In this document: positions 35,273 through 44,033 of the stretch, piece after piece
Layout of the letters: each line of letters starts with the position of its first letter
Position numbering within the stretch: the first letter of the stretch is position 1
Origin: CAYMZZ01 sp046297935
GTDB taxonomy: Bacteria; Bacteroidota; Bacteroidia; Chitinophagales; Chitinophagaceae
Direction: 5' to 3'
Assembly: GCA_046297935.1 (NCBI GenBank)
Contig: JBKBHA010000002.1
Location: forward strand, 186,001 to 250,000
Length of the DNA stretch: 64,000 nt
Notes under the pieces: generated by a model
What the model was told of the DNA's origin: nothing
The model's input: the letters and a program-made list of their open reading frames with translations, nothing else
Databases searched by the model: none
Translations under genes and position numbers: made by a program

Positions 35273-35756
35273 AGAATGTAAATCTTACTGAGAAGCCAAC
35301 TGCCGCGGGTTCAAAATTAATATCACTCACCAGGTTCAGTTCCGGCTTCCAGTCTACCGACAAATTTATTGGGGCATTAGAAAATTTGTAATCAAGTCCA
35401 AGCACACCCTGCGCACCAAAGTTTGGATCTGTTTCGTTACGATCTTTTACAGGATTATACGTCTTCACAAAACCCAGATAGGCGCCGCCACCATAAAACC
35501 AGCGTAGCCCTTCGGCTGATAGTGGTTTGTGAATTTCATAAAGGGCACCGATCGCAAGCGGATCGCCAAAGGAAAAAAGCGCTTCAATGGCTGCGGTTTC
35601 CGAAATAAAATGCTTTAGTGTAATGGAGTTGCTAACCATGGCCGGACTGCTGCTGACCCTCACACCCAGCGCTGTACGATATGGAGTTTGAGCTTTAAGC
35701 GATGAGGAACCAGCGAGAGCGAGGAGGACCAGGGCGATTGAAAGCGTTTTTTTCAT
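35271..35756 (-). CDS. Small predicted outer-membrane beta-barrel protein
   Basis: 161 residues with a clear signal peptide (MKKTLSIALVLLALAGSSSL, cleavage after KAQ). The mature part alternates polar and aromatic residues in short strands (GLRWFYGGGAYLGFVKTY, GVLGLDYKFSNAPINLSVDW) and ends in VGFSVRFTF, a typical C-terminal barrel strand. I recognise no named family; it looks like an eight-strand barrel of the kind common in Bacteroidota. No partner genes are nearby: it is convergent with the OstA-like gene and divergent from nhaA. Confidence 0.75.
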   Translation of the reverse strand: MKKTLSIALVLLALAGSSSLKAQTPYRTALGVRVSSSPAMVSNSITLKHFISETAAIEALFSFGDPLAIGALYEIHKPLSAEGLRWFYGGGAYLGFVKTYNPVKDRNETDPNFGAQGVLGLDYKFSNAPINLSVDWKPELNLVSDINFEPAAVGFSVRFTF

Positions 35757-35882
35757 GGTGATTTATTTATTTCCCTTGAACGAAATTATGTGCCATTTAA
35801 GTTTAAAAAAAATGCAAAAATGTAAATACCCTGTTATCGGGTGGTATCCGGCGCAGTAATACACTATACGGCTCATAAGCCT

Positions 35883-35890
35883 TACTTTTG
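35883..35890 (+). promoter_or_regulatory. Candidate -7 box, nhaA
   Basis: TACTTTTG, exact -7 consensus, 14 bases before the ATG at 35905. No -33 box seen. Confidence 0.4.
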
Positions 35891-35904
35891 CGACGGAAAA
35901 AAGG

Positions 35905-37071
35905 ATGAAGTCGATGAAATTAACTAAACTTTTTACAGAGTTTTTTGACAGTGAAAAAGCCGCCGGCTTCATACTAATTGGTTGTACCGTGGTCAGTTTG
36001 CTAATCGCTAACAGTGCTTTAAGTGAGCACTACCTTGGTTTCTGGCATGCGCAACTCGGAGGTCACAGTATCGAATACTGGATCAACGATGGCCTGATGG
36101 TAATATTTTTTCTGTTAATTGGGCTTGAACTGGAAAGAGAAGTTTATATCGGCGAACTGTCGGACATTAAGAGCGCCCTGTTACCGGTATTTGCTGCTGC
36201 TGGTGGTATGCTCATTCCTGCGGGTATTTACCTTTTGTTTAACTATGGAACACCCGAACAACCCGGTGCGGGGATACCCATGGCAACCGATATTGCGTTT
36301 GCAATTGGAATGCTTTCTCTGCTCGGACGGCGCGTACCGGTTGCGTTAAAGGTATTCCTCACAGCATTAGCAGTGATCGACGATCTGGGAGCTATACTCG
36401 TAATTGCATTTTTTTATTCAAAGGGATTGATTGTTGCCAACCTGCTCATCGCTTTGGGCATATTTGGGGTGCTGCTGATTTTAAATCGCCTGCGGGTGCA
36501 TATACTTTGGATTTACCTGGTTGCAGGAGTCATCATGTGGTATTTCATGCTCAATTCGGGCGTACATCCCACTATTACGGGCGTGCTGCTTGCATTTGCC
36601 ATACCATTTGGCACCGGAGGTAGCAAAACCATCTCATACAAACTTCAGCATTTCCTGCACAAGCCGGTTTCGTTTATAATACTACCCATATTCGCCCTTG
36701 CCAACACAGGAATCGTTATTGAAGCTGGTTGGGCTGACGATCTGTTGTCGAATGGCAGCCTGGGCATTTTCTTCGGACTACTCGCGGGTAAGCCCCTGGG
36801 AATTTTGTTGTTTTCGCTGCTGGCCGTATTGCTGGGACTTGCCAGTTTGCCTGCTGGTGTAAAATGGAAACACATTGGTGCCGTGGGGCTGTTGGCTGGT
36901 ATTGGCTTCACCATGGCCATATTTATCACGCTTCTGGCTTTCGACGATCAGACACATATAACCAATGCCAAGATTGCGATCCTGCTCGCCTCCCTTGTAG
37001 CCGCCGTATCCGGATTGCTGATCCTCAATTTTTCGCTCCGGCGTAAGCTGAAGGCGATCCTGCCTCAATAA
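35905..37071 (+). CDS. nhaA: Na+/H+ antiporter NhaA
   Basis: 388 residues, about twelve membrane segments. NhaA exchanges two protons for one sodium ion across the inner membrane. The conserved signatures are present: WINDGLMVIFFLLIGLELER, PMATDIAFAIGMLSLLGRRV, and the ion-binding Asp pair in LTALAVIDDLGAILVIAFFY. FALANTGI appears where many homologues have FALANAGV. The ATG at 35905 is followed by a second ATG at 35914; either could start. It has its own candidate promoter. Confidence 0.96.
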   Translation: MKSMKLTKLFTEFFDSEKAAGFILIGCTVVSLLIANSALSEHYLGFWHAQLGGHSIEYWINDGLMVIFFLLIGLELEREVYIGELSDIKSALLPVFAAAGGMLIPAGIYLLFNYGTPEQPGAGIPMATDIAFAIGMLSLLGRRVPVALKVFLTALAVIDDLGAILVIAFFYSKGLIVANLLIALGIFGVLLILNRLRVHILWIYLVAGVIMWYFMLNSGVHPTITGVLLAFAIPFGTGGSKTISYKLQHFLHKPVSFIILPIFALANTGIVIEAGWADDLLSNGSLGIFFGLLAGKPLGILLFSLLAVLLGLASLPAGVKWKHIGAVGLLAGIGFTMAIFITLLAFDDQTHITNAKIAILLASLVAAVSGLLILNFSLRRKLKAILPQ

Positions 37072-37083
37072 GACTGCATTAGT

Positions 37084-37105
37084 CATTTCCTGCAAAGCGG
37101 AAATG
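37084..37105 (+). terminator. Possible terminator of nhaA
   Basis: CATTTCC (37084-37090) pairs with GGAAATG (37099-37105) across an eight-base loop, 13 bases past the nhaA stop. No T-run follows directly, so function is uncertain. Confidence 0.4.
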
Positions 37106-37235
37106 GCTATTCACAGCCTTTCCACAATTTGGCGGTTTTTTGCGTGCCTCTGCCCCTTTTTGCAGATTTTTTCCGGTTTCTGCGTTTTTGTGCCGGAAAT
37201 TAATTTACATTTAACATGACGATCAAAACGGCTGC

Positions 37236-37985
37236 ATGCTAAAGAAAGAACGCCAATCTTATATTCTGCAACAGGTGAACCTGCACAACAAAGTGTTGTC
37301 GTCTTCACTTAGCGTCGACATCAAAGTATCGGAAGATACTGTGCGTCGAGATTTGCAGGAGTTGGCCGATGAGGGCAAACTCATCAAGGTACATGGTGGC
37401 GCTCTGTCCAATTCGTTCAGCCAGGTTCATATTCCCAACGACGGCGTTTATTCTCAATTACAAAAAAGAAAGATTGCTCAAAAGGCCATTGGTTTAATAT
37501 CGAACGGCATGTTTGTGTTGACTGGTGGGGGCACAACTATTGTAGAAATGGCGCGCATGTTGCCGCCCCAGCTCAAAGCCACGTTTATTTCCGGTTCAAT
37601 AGCTGCCATTCTGGAGTACATGGATCATCCGAATATTGAAGTGATTTTGATTGGAGATCGCATTTCGAAAAGCTCGAAAATCACTGTTGGTCCTGAAGCC
37701 ATTGCAAAGATCCGTCAATTGAATGCGGATATCTGTTTTCTTGGTACCAATGCCATTGATATTCAAAATGGCGTTAGCGACAACGACTGGGAAGTGGTGC
37801 AAATGAAAAAGGCAATGATAGAATCGGCGCGCAAGGTAGTTTGTTTGTCGATTGCCGAAAAGATCAATACTGTGCAACCAATACAAATATGTGAACTGAA
37901 TAAAATCGATATCCTAATCACTGAATTACCACCCTCCGACCCTCGTTTGAAACCGTATGCAGATGCCGGCATACAATTATTGTAA
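37236..37985 (+). CDS. DeoR/GlpR-family transcriptional regulator
   Basis: 249 residues. An N-terminal DeoR-type helix-turn-helix (MLKKERQSYILQQVNLHNKV, then SVDIKVSEDTVRRDLQELAD and EGKLIKVHGGAL) precedes a sugar-phosphate-sensing DeoR C domain (FVLTGGGTTIVEMARMLPPQ, ICFLGTNAIDIQNGVSDNDW). Family members usually repress sugar catabolic genes and respond to a phosphorylated sugar. It lies 52 bases upstream of the SusC gene in the same direction, so it may control that system. Confidence 0.93.
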   Translation: MLKKERQSYILQQVNLHNKVLSSSLSVDIKVSEDTVRRDLQELADEGKLIKVHGGALSNSFSQVHIPNDGVYSQLQKRKIAQKAIGLISNGMFVLTGGGTTIVEMARMLPPQLKATFISGSIAAILEYMDHPNIEVILIGDRISKSSKITVGPEAIAKIRQLNADICFLGTNAIDIQNGVSDNDWEVVQMKKAMIESARKVVCLSIAEKINTVQPIQICELNKIDILITELPPSDPRLKPYADAGIQLL

Positions 37986-38037
37986 GGCATCAATATTTTA
38001 AACTGCTTAATTACATATATTCTAAAACAACACAGCT

Positions 38038-41000
38038 ATGAGAAGAACTCTCCAGTTAGTAGTGGCGTTGTGTTTGCTGTTTACCCTAACCCCCGGACTC
38101 GTCTGGGCTCAGCAGCGAACCATCAGCGGCACGATTCTCTCGGATGACAACAAGACCCCCTTGCAGGGTGTTACCATCCGGGTGTCGGGCACCAACCGGA
38201 TCACGCAATCGGATGCTCAGGGTAAATTCAGTATCGCCATTAACCCGGGCGAAACCCTTCAGGTGTCGTACGTGGGTTATGAAACACAAACAGTAAAACC
38301 TGGTGATGGCAACAGCATCGGAATTTCGCTTAAGGCCGTTGATGGCACGCTTGGCGAGGTTATCGTTACTGCCATGGACATCAAACGGAATCCACGTGAG
38401 TTGGGATATTCGGCTCAGAAAGTGGATGGACAGGAACTGGCCGAAACTCAGCGGGAGAATTTCCTGAACAGTATGGCAGGTCGCATTTCAGGTTTGACCG
38501 TTAACCCTACAGGCGGCCAGGCGGGTTCTTCCACGCAGATCGTGTTGCGCGGATTTAACTCGATGGCCCTCGACAACCAACCGCTGTTTGTGGTGGATGG
38601 TATCATTGTAGATAACTCAACGGTGAATGAAACCAGCGGAACCAACACGGGTCTGGGTCTGGTAGAGAATTCCATTCGTAATATCAATCAGACAGCCAAC
38701 CGGAACAGTGACTATACTAACAGGGTGGCAGATATTAACCCCGCGGATATTGAAAGCATCACGGTGTTGAAAGGACCTGAAGCTACCGCTCTTTATGGTA
38801 GCCAGGCCAGCTCGGGTGCCATTATCATCACCACCAAAAAAGGTAAGAATGATGGTAAGCTTCGTGTAAACTACGATAACTCATTCAGGGCTTCAAAACT
38901 TACCCGCCTTCCTTCCTACTCTACTAAGTGGGGACCCGGTCGTAACGGTTCTTATGTACCCGATTTCGTATACTTCGGGCCGGCTTATGAAGAATCGGAA
39001 CGCCGTTATAATAATGTGGATGAGTTTTTCCAGACAGGTTTTGCACAAACGCATAACCTGAGTGCTGACATCGGAAAAAAGAATGCCACCTTCCGCTTTT
39101 CAGGTAGCTTTTTCGATCAATCTGGTGTAGTACCGGAAAACAAATATCGCCGTTACAACTTGCGGATCACCAATACCACCAAGATTGGCAAGTATATCGA
39201 TATCAATCCTTCTATTTCATTCATCCGCAGTACCAACGATAAACCCAAACGTGGTGCGGGCAGCTATTTGCTCAACCTGATGATCTGGCCTGCCAACAAT
39301 GATGTGAGTGATTATTTGTCGGACGATGGCGGAAAAGAACTGTTGTATGGAGCGTTGCCTAATGGCGAAATCGACAACCCGTTCTTTAGCGTAAACTACA
39401 ACCGTGGCTTCGACGAAACTAATCGTTACCTGGCTACCATGGGTATTAATATCCGCCCTACCGACTGGCTGACGCTGGCTGGCAGGTTTGGTTACGATCA
39501 CTACGAAACGGAGGGTTGGTCCTTCTTCCATCCGCTTTCGAGCATTTTGACACGTGGTGCAGGTGGTCAGCAGGATAACTACTACCGTAACTATAATGGT
39601 TACAACCATACCATCACGGCTACAGCTACCAAGAAGCTGGGCAAGTTTAGCGGCCGTGTTATCGTGGGCTCTATGTGGCAGGACTACAGAACAGAAATGT
39701 TTGCAGCTTACGGAACCAACCTGGTTGATTCGTTGAACAGCAATAACCAGATGATGAAAAATGGCCAGGTGGTTACGCTCGACCAGATCGACCAATGGAT
39801 GGGCGATAGTAGTCGTACGAGAGTGAATACACGTCAGTACCTTAGTCGCGCAACGGCTAATCCCGGCGACTATAACTATGTGCAAAGCCGTCAGCTGGCA
39901 TATTTTGGCGAAGCATCCATTAGCTACGACAATATGATCTTCCTGACCTATTCGCACAGATTTGAAACCTCTTCGATCTTCCCCAAAGCTTATCGCAACT
40001 ACAACTATCCTGCCGGTAGCTTAAGCATCATCATGAGCGATCTGATTCCAGGTATCAAGGGCGATATCCTGAGCTACTGGAAACTACGTTCATCGCTGGC
40101 AACCACAGCGCGCTCAAGCGCACCTTATGCTAACCAGTCGGTATTTACTAACTCGCTTTCAAGTGGCGGTGGATTCTACTACGGTTTCACTAATAACAAC
40201 TTCTTCCTGGAGCCCGAAATCCAAAATACTTATGAGATAGGTACGGAATTCCGGCTATTGAAGAGCCGACTGGGTCTTGATGTTACGTACTACAACACGT
40301 TTAATGACAAACAGATTGTTGAAAACTTCCGTACCAGCTATGGTACCGGTTTTGTGTTGAATACCATCAACGTGGGTTCTACCCGCAACCAGGGTGTGGA
40401 AGTGGCTATCGATTATGCCATTAAACAACGTGGCGATTTTACCTGGAACATGCGTTTCAACTTCAACAAAATGTGGAACAAAGTGGTTTCGCTGCCGGAT
40501 AACGTACCGGAGTTCTACATTTCCGATACATGGACTTATGGCAACGCGCGTGGCGGTTTGATCAAGGGTGGACCAACTACAGCCATCACGGCTTCAGGTT
40601 ATCTTCGTAACGATGCGGGCGATATCCTTATTGATCCAGCCAGTGGTTTGCCAATTGTTGATGCAACCTTCAAGGTGCGTGGCGATCGTAATCCCGATTT
40701 CAGTTTGGGTTGGTTGAACAGCTTCCGTTATAAAAACTGGTCGCTGAGTTTCCTTTGGGACCTGAAAGTGGGTGGCGATATCTTCAATGCTACCGACATG
40801 TATCTGACCACTCGTGGTGTTAGTACGCGCACAGATGATCGTTATACACCCCGTGTGATCAACGGCGTATTGCGCGATGGTAAGGAAAACACCTCGAATC
40901 CAACTGTGAATACCATCTCCTTCATTCCTGCGTACAACGATCAGTATTATGGAACGGTGGGTGGTACACTGCGGTTGCCGGAAGAAGAGTTCATTGAAAA

Positions 41001-41262
41001 AGACATCAACTGGTTCCGCCTTCGCGATATCACCCTCGCGTACAATCTGCCATCGAATCTGATTCGCAACTGGAAATTGTTCAAGTCGCTGGGTGTGTTC
41101 GTAACGGCAAACGACCTGATCCTCTTTACCAACTATACCGGTGCAGACCCTGCCGTGAGCGGCAATACGGCTGGTACCCGTGGTGTAGGTGGTTGGGGAT
41201 TTGATTACGGTAATATCGCTGCACCTGTAAGCGTAAACTTTGGCTTGCGTGCCGGCTTTTAA
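38038..41262 (+). CDS. SusC/RagA-family TonB-linked outer membrane transporter
   Basis: 1074 residues. Signal peptide 1-24 (ending LVWAQ), CarboxypepD_reg-like domain at about 26-115 (RTISGTILSDDNKTPLQGVT, QVSYVGYETQTV), TonB plug at about 120-260 (RISGLTVNPTGGQAGSSTQI, ITVLKGPEATALYGSQASSG), and a 22-strand barrel to the end. It imports large substrates, with the SusD partner as a lid. The substrate cannot be named: no glycan hydrolase or peptidase gene is adjacent. Operon order is SusC, SusD, DUF4397. Confidence 0.95.
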   Translation: MRRTLQLVVALCLLFTLTPGLVWAQQRTISGTILSDDNKTPLQGVTIRVSGTNRITQSDAQGKFSIAINPGETLQVSYVGYETQTVKPGDGNSIGISLKAVDGTLGEVIVTAMDIKRNPRELGYSAQKVDGQELAETQRENFLNSMAGRISGLTVNPTGGQAGSSTQIVLRGFNSMALDNQPLFVVDGIIVDNSTVNETSGTNTGLGLVENSIRNINQTANRNSDYTNRVADINPADIESITVLKGPEATALYGSQASSGAIIITTKKGKNDGKLRVNYDNSFRASKLTRLPSYSTKWGPGRNGSYVPDFVYFGPAYEESERRYNNVDEFFQTGFAQTHNLSADIGKKNATFRFSGSFFDQSGVVPENKYRRYNLRITNTTKIGKYIDINPSISFIRSTNDKPKRGAGSYLLNLMIWPANNDVSDYLSDDGGKELLYGALPNGEIDNPFFSVNYNRGFDETNRYLATMGINIRPTDWLTLAGRFGYDHYETEGWSFFHPLSSILTRGAGGQQDNYYRNYNGYNHTITATATKKLGKFSGRVIVGSMWQDYRTEMFAAYGTNLVDSLNSNNQMMKNGQVVTLDQIDQWMGDSSRTRVNTRQYLSRATANPGDYNYVQSRQLAYFGEASISYDNMIFLTYSHRFETSSIFPKAYRNYNYPAGSLSIIMSDLIPGIKGDILSYWKLRSSLATTARSSAPYANQSVFTNSLSSGGGFYYGFTNNNFFLEPEIQNTYEIGTEFRLLKSRLGLDVTYYNTFNDKQIVENFRTSYGTGFVLNTINVGSTRNQGVEVAIDYAIKQRGDFTWNMRFNFNKMWNKVVSLPDNVPEFYISDTWTYGNARGGLIKGGPTTAITASGYLRNDAGDILIDPASGLPIVDATFKVRGDRNPDFSLGWLNSFRYKNWSLSFLWDLKVGGDIFNATDMYLTTRGVSTRTDDRYTPRVINGVLRDGKENTSNPTVNTISFIPAYNDQYYGTVGGTLRLPEEEFIEKDINWFRLRDITLAYNLPSNLIRNWKLFKSLGVFVTANDLILFTNYTGADPAVSGNTAGTRGVGGWGFDYGNIAAPVSVNFGLRAGF

Positions 41263-41296
41263 CCGTTATTCCTGTTGAAACTTTAAATAAAATTGT

Positions 41297-42949
41297 ATGA
41301 AACGCATATATAAGTATTTATCAGTGGTGGCAACCGGCGGTATATTGCTGGCGAGTTGTACCAAAAAGATCGATGAAGCATATGCCAACCCCAACGCACC
41401 AGTGCGTGTGCCGGTAGAGGAAATGCTTCCGAATATGATCGCTACCATGGGCACCAATGGTGCTGGCCATGGCCCGATGAATGATATCCGATTTATCGGT
41501 AAGTATATCCAGAATTTTGTGTTCTGTAACTCTGGTGGTCGTTATGATCAGATGGGTGGTACTACTGGTGTAAGTGATAACGCCGCCTCTATCTGGCGGA
41601 CCCATTTCTATGATCTGGGCCAGAACCTCAACAGGATGATTGAATGGGGCACGGAAGAAAAGAAATGGGATTACGTGGGCGTTGCACAGGCCATTTTCGC
41701 GTGGAGCTGGCTTACGCTTTCTGACTACCATGGCGAAGTGATTGACGTAAATGAGTCGTTTAATTCGAGCGCGCTTACCTTTAAGTACGGAACCCAGGAG
41801 CAGGTTTATGAACATGTAAAAAAACTTGCCTGGGCCGCGTTGGAAAATTTGGAAAAATCAGGTGATAATGTAAGTCAGGAAAACCTGGCCAAAGGCGATG
41901 CATATTTTTTCAATGGGGATCGCGAAAAATGGAAAAAATTTGCCAACGGCATTTTGGCCCGCTTGTACAATCACCTCACCAACAAGTCGATTTACAAGGC
42001 TGATTCTGTGATCTATTATTGCGACCGGTCCATTACAGCCAATGCAGATAACGCCAACGTTAAATTTGCTAACACCGGCGTGAGTGGTACGGCCAATTTC
42101 TTTGGTCCGCTTCGTGGTAACCTGGCCAATGTGGCAATCGGTAACGAGTATGCCATCCGTCAGTCAGGCTTTATCGCCGATTTGATGTCGGGAGTAAACA
42201 GTGCCTTCCCTGGTGTAAGTGATCCGCGCGCCTGGTACATGCTTCGCCCCAATGCCAATGGAACTTTCAAAGGCCTGTTGCCTAACCAGGGGACCAACCT
42301 CCCGGCCAACGATCGCCCGGAAAGTTTCTGGGGCATCAGCCAAACGGCGGGTGTATCTAACACTACTCCCGGTAACGATAACAACTGCCGTTATCTGTTC
42401 CGCAATAACTCGGAGTTTCCGGTAATGACAGCTGCGGAGATTGCATTCATAAAAGCCGAAGCGTTACATCGTAGCGGCGATAAGCCGGGTGCGTTGACAG
42501 CTTACCGTAATGGTATCAGTTTGCATTTTGATATGCTCACCAGCACATTCGAAACCAATGTGCCCGACGCAAACAAAATCACTCCTACCGCGAAAGCCGA
42601 TTATCTGAATAGCACGGTGATTGTACCGGCGGCTGCCGCCGATTTGACCCTGACGCATATTATGCTGCAGAAATATATTGCGCTGTATATTCATGGTGCA
42701 TGTGAGACATGGGTTGATATGCGCCGTTATCACTATCTGGACACAGACCCTCAAACCGGACAACAGGTGTATCGCGACTTCGCGCTTCCGAATGTGATCT
42801 TCGCCGATAACAATGGCAAAACGGTTCAGCGGGTTAGACCACGCTACAATTCGGAATATGTTTGGAACATGAACGAACTGATACGCATTGGTGCCGATCC
42901 CAGCAAACTTGATTACCATACACGTGAGTGCTGGTTTTCTCAGCCCTAA
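41297..42949 (+). CDS. SusD/RagB-family outer membrane lipoprotein
   Basis: 550 residues. Lipoprotein signal MKRIYKYLSVVATGGILLAS with lipobox LASC. The helical TPR-like body and motifs such as YVGVAQAIFAWSWLTLSDYH, and ANPNAPVRVPVEEMLPNMIA at the mature N-terminus, are of the SusD-like type (closer to the SusD-2 subgroup than to classical SusD). It binds the substrate and caps the SusC barrel. It starts 34 bases after SusC. Confidence 0.92.
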   Translation: MKRIYKYLSVVATGGILLASCTKKIDEAYANPNAPVRVPVEEMLPNMIATMGTNGAGHGPMNDIRFIGKYIQNFVFCNSGGRYDQMGGTTGVSDNAASIWRTHFYDLGQNLNRMIEWGTEEKKWDYVGVAQAIFAWSWLTLSDYHGEVIDVNESFNSSALTFKYGTQEQVYEHVKKLAWAALENLEKSGDNVSQENLAKGDAYFFNGDREKWKKFANGILARLYNHLTNKSIYKADSVIYYCDRSITANADNANVKFANTGVSGTANFFGPLRGNLANVAIGNEYAIRQSGFIADLMSGVNSAFPGVSDPRAWYMLRPNANGTFKGLLPNQGTNLPANDRPESFWGISQTAGVSNTTPGNDNNCRYLFRNNSEFPVMTAAEIAFIKAEALHRSGDKPGALTAYRNGISLHFDMLTSTFETNVPDANKITPTAKADYLNSTVIVPAAAADLTLTHIMLQKYIALYIHGACETWVDMRRYHYLDTDPQTGQQVYRDFALPNVIFADNNGKTVQRVRPRYNSEYVWNMNELIRIGADPSKLDYHTRECWFSQP

Positions 42950-42974
42950 TTAATCAACTGAAAAATTGAATTGT

Positions 42975-43694
42975 ATGAATTCACTTAAAAATATGATTGC
43001 AGGATGCGGGCTGATCGCAACAATGGCGTTGACCACCGGTTGCGATAAGGAACTGGATCCCACGATCGAAGAAAACTTTGATTTTACCAATACTTCCAAT
43101 GTGCAGCTGTATAACGCCATTGTTGGAAGCAACCGGACATTTTTGTATGTGGACAATAAGCCGGTAAATGGTGCCACTATTGCTTATGGTGCGGCTTTCC
43201 CTTCGAGTGCTTACGGGTTCACCGTCACTGGTGCCAACAACAATATGCTGTTGCGCGACACGCTGGCCAGCAGTAGCCAGGTACCACTTTCGTTTCAACC
43301 CAACCTGGAAGCGGGAAAGAACTACACCATTTTTGCCTACGATACCAGCACCGCTCCACAGCAGTTGACGGTAGAAACCAATATTGTGATACCGACGGAC
43401 AGCACTGCCCGGCTCCGGTTTGCCAATTTCCAGTATAGCACCGCTGCAAGGCCCGCTGTAGACGTGTTTTCGGTAAAACGTCAGGCAAATATTTTCACCA
43501 ATATTTCCAAAACGCAGGTGACGGATTTTATTCCTTATGCCTCCTCGTTGAACGACACATTGATTGTGCGTGAAACGGGCACGACCAATTTTGTTGCCCA
43601 ATTGAACGGGATTAACCCCACTGAAAAACGGTCTTACACCGTTGTGTTACGTGGTGGCGTGTCACGCGTTTTGACATCTTTCGCGAATCGTTAA
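42975..43694 (+). CDS. DUF4397 lipoprotein
   Basis: 239 residues from the ATG at 42975. Lipoprotein signal NMIAGCGLIATMALTTGCDK with lipobox TTGC. The mature part starts with SNVQLYNAIVGSNRTFLYVD and contains ARLRFANFQYSTAARPAVDV, the repeated opening pattern of DUF4397 immunoglobulin-like domains; about two copies fit. The function is unknown; as the third gene after SusC and SusD it is probably a surface-exposed accessory component. A strong terminator follows. Confidence 0.85.
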   Translation: MNSLKNMIAGCGLIATMALTTGCDKELDPTIEENFDFTNTSNVQLYNAIVGSNRTFLYVDNKPVNGATIAYGAAFPSSAYGFTVTGANNNMLLRDTLASSSQVPLSFQPNLEAGKNYTIFAYDTSTAPQQLTVETNIVIPTDSTARLRFANFQYSTAARPAVDVFSVKRQANIFTNISKTQVTDFIPYASSLNDTLIVRETGTTNFVAQLNGINPTEKRSYTVVLRGGVSRVLTSFANR

Positions 43695-43720
43695 GCAGTA
43701 TAAGTAGTAGTATTAAAAGC

Positions 43721-43750
43721 AGGGCCCTGTTATCTAACGGGGCCCTTTTG
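43721..43750 (+). terminator. Terminator of the SusC-SusD-DUF4397 operon
   Basis: AGGGCCCTGTTA (43721-43732) pairs with TAACGGGGCCCT (43735-43746) with one G-T pair; TTTTG follows. The neighbouring repeat array starts directly afterwards. Confidence 0.85.
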
Positions 43751-43751
43751 T

Positions 43752-44033
43752 GTTTAGTTGTTTAGTTGTGTAGTTGTTGAGTTGTTGAATTGTTGAGGTG
43801 TTTGGTTGTTTAGTTGTTGAGTTGTTTGGTTGTTTAGTTGTTTGGTTGATGCTGTAATGATCTGCGTCAATCTGTGCAAAAATCTGCGTAAATCTGCGGG
43901 AACAGAAAGGCCTGTCCTGTTAGCAGATTGCCGATAAGTGTAACAGTTCTGTTCCCGCAGATTTGCACAGATTTTTACACAGATTTTCGCAGATTTGGTA
44001 ACTTTCAATTTAACAAATCCACAACTCTCTCTT
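43752..44033. repeat. Composite inverted repeat element, copy 2 (between DUF4397 and the SpmAB-like gene)
   Basis: Left array about 43752-43848: a dozen eight-base words (TTTAGTTG, TTGAGTTG, TTTGGTTG and variants). Inner left arm 43859-43907, ending AATCTGCGGGAACAGAA; loop 43908-43946 (39 bases); inner right arm 43947-43997, its reverse complement (TTCTGTTCCCGCAGATT inward). The right outer array is almost gone: only short traces such as AACAAATCCACAACTC remain before the stop codon at 44034. The 43695-44033 gap has no gene. Confidence 0.85.

Noticed and set aside
37110..37200. Possible further copy of the AATCTGCG element upstream of the DeoR gene
   Set aside because: It has fragments such as TTTTTGCAGATTTTTT and TTTCTGCGTTTTTG, but no paired arm or GGGAACAGAA motif; too degenerate to call.
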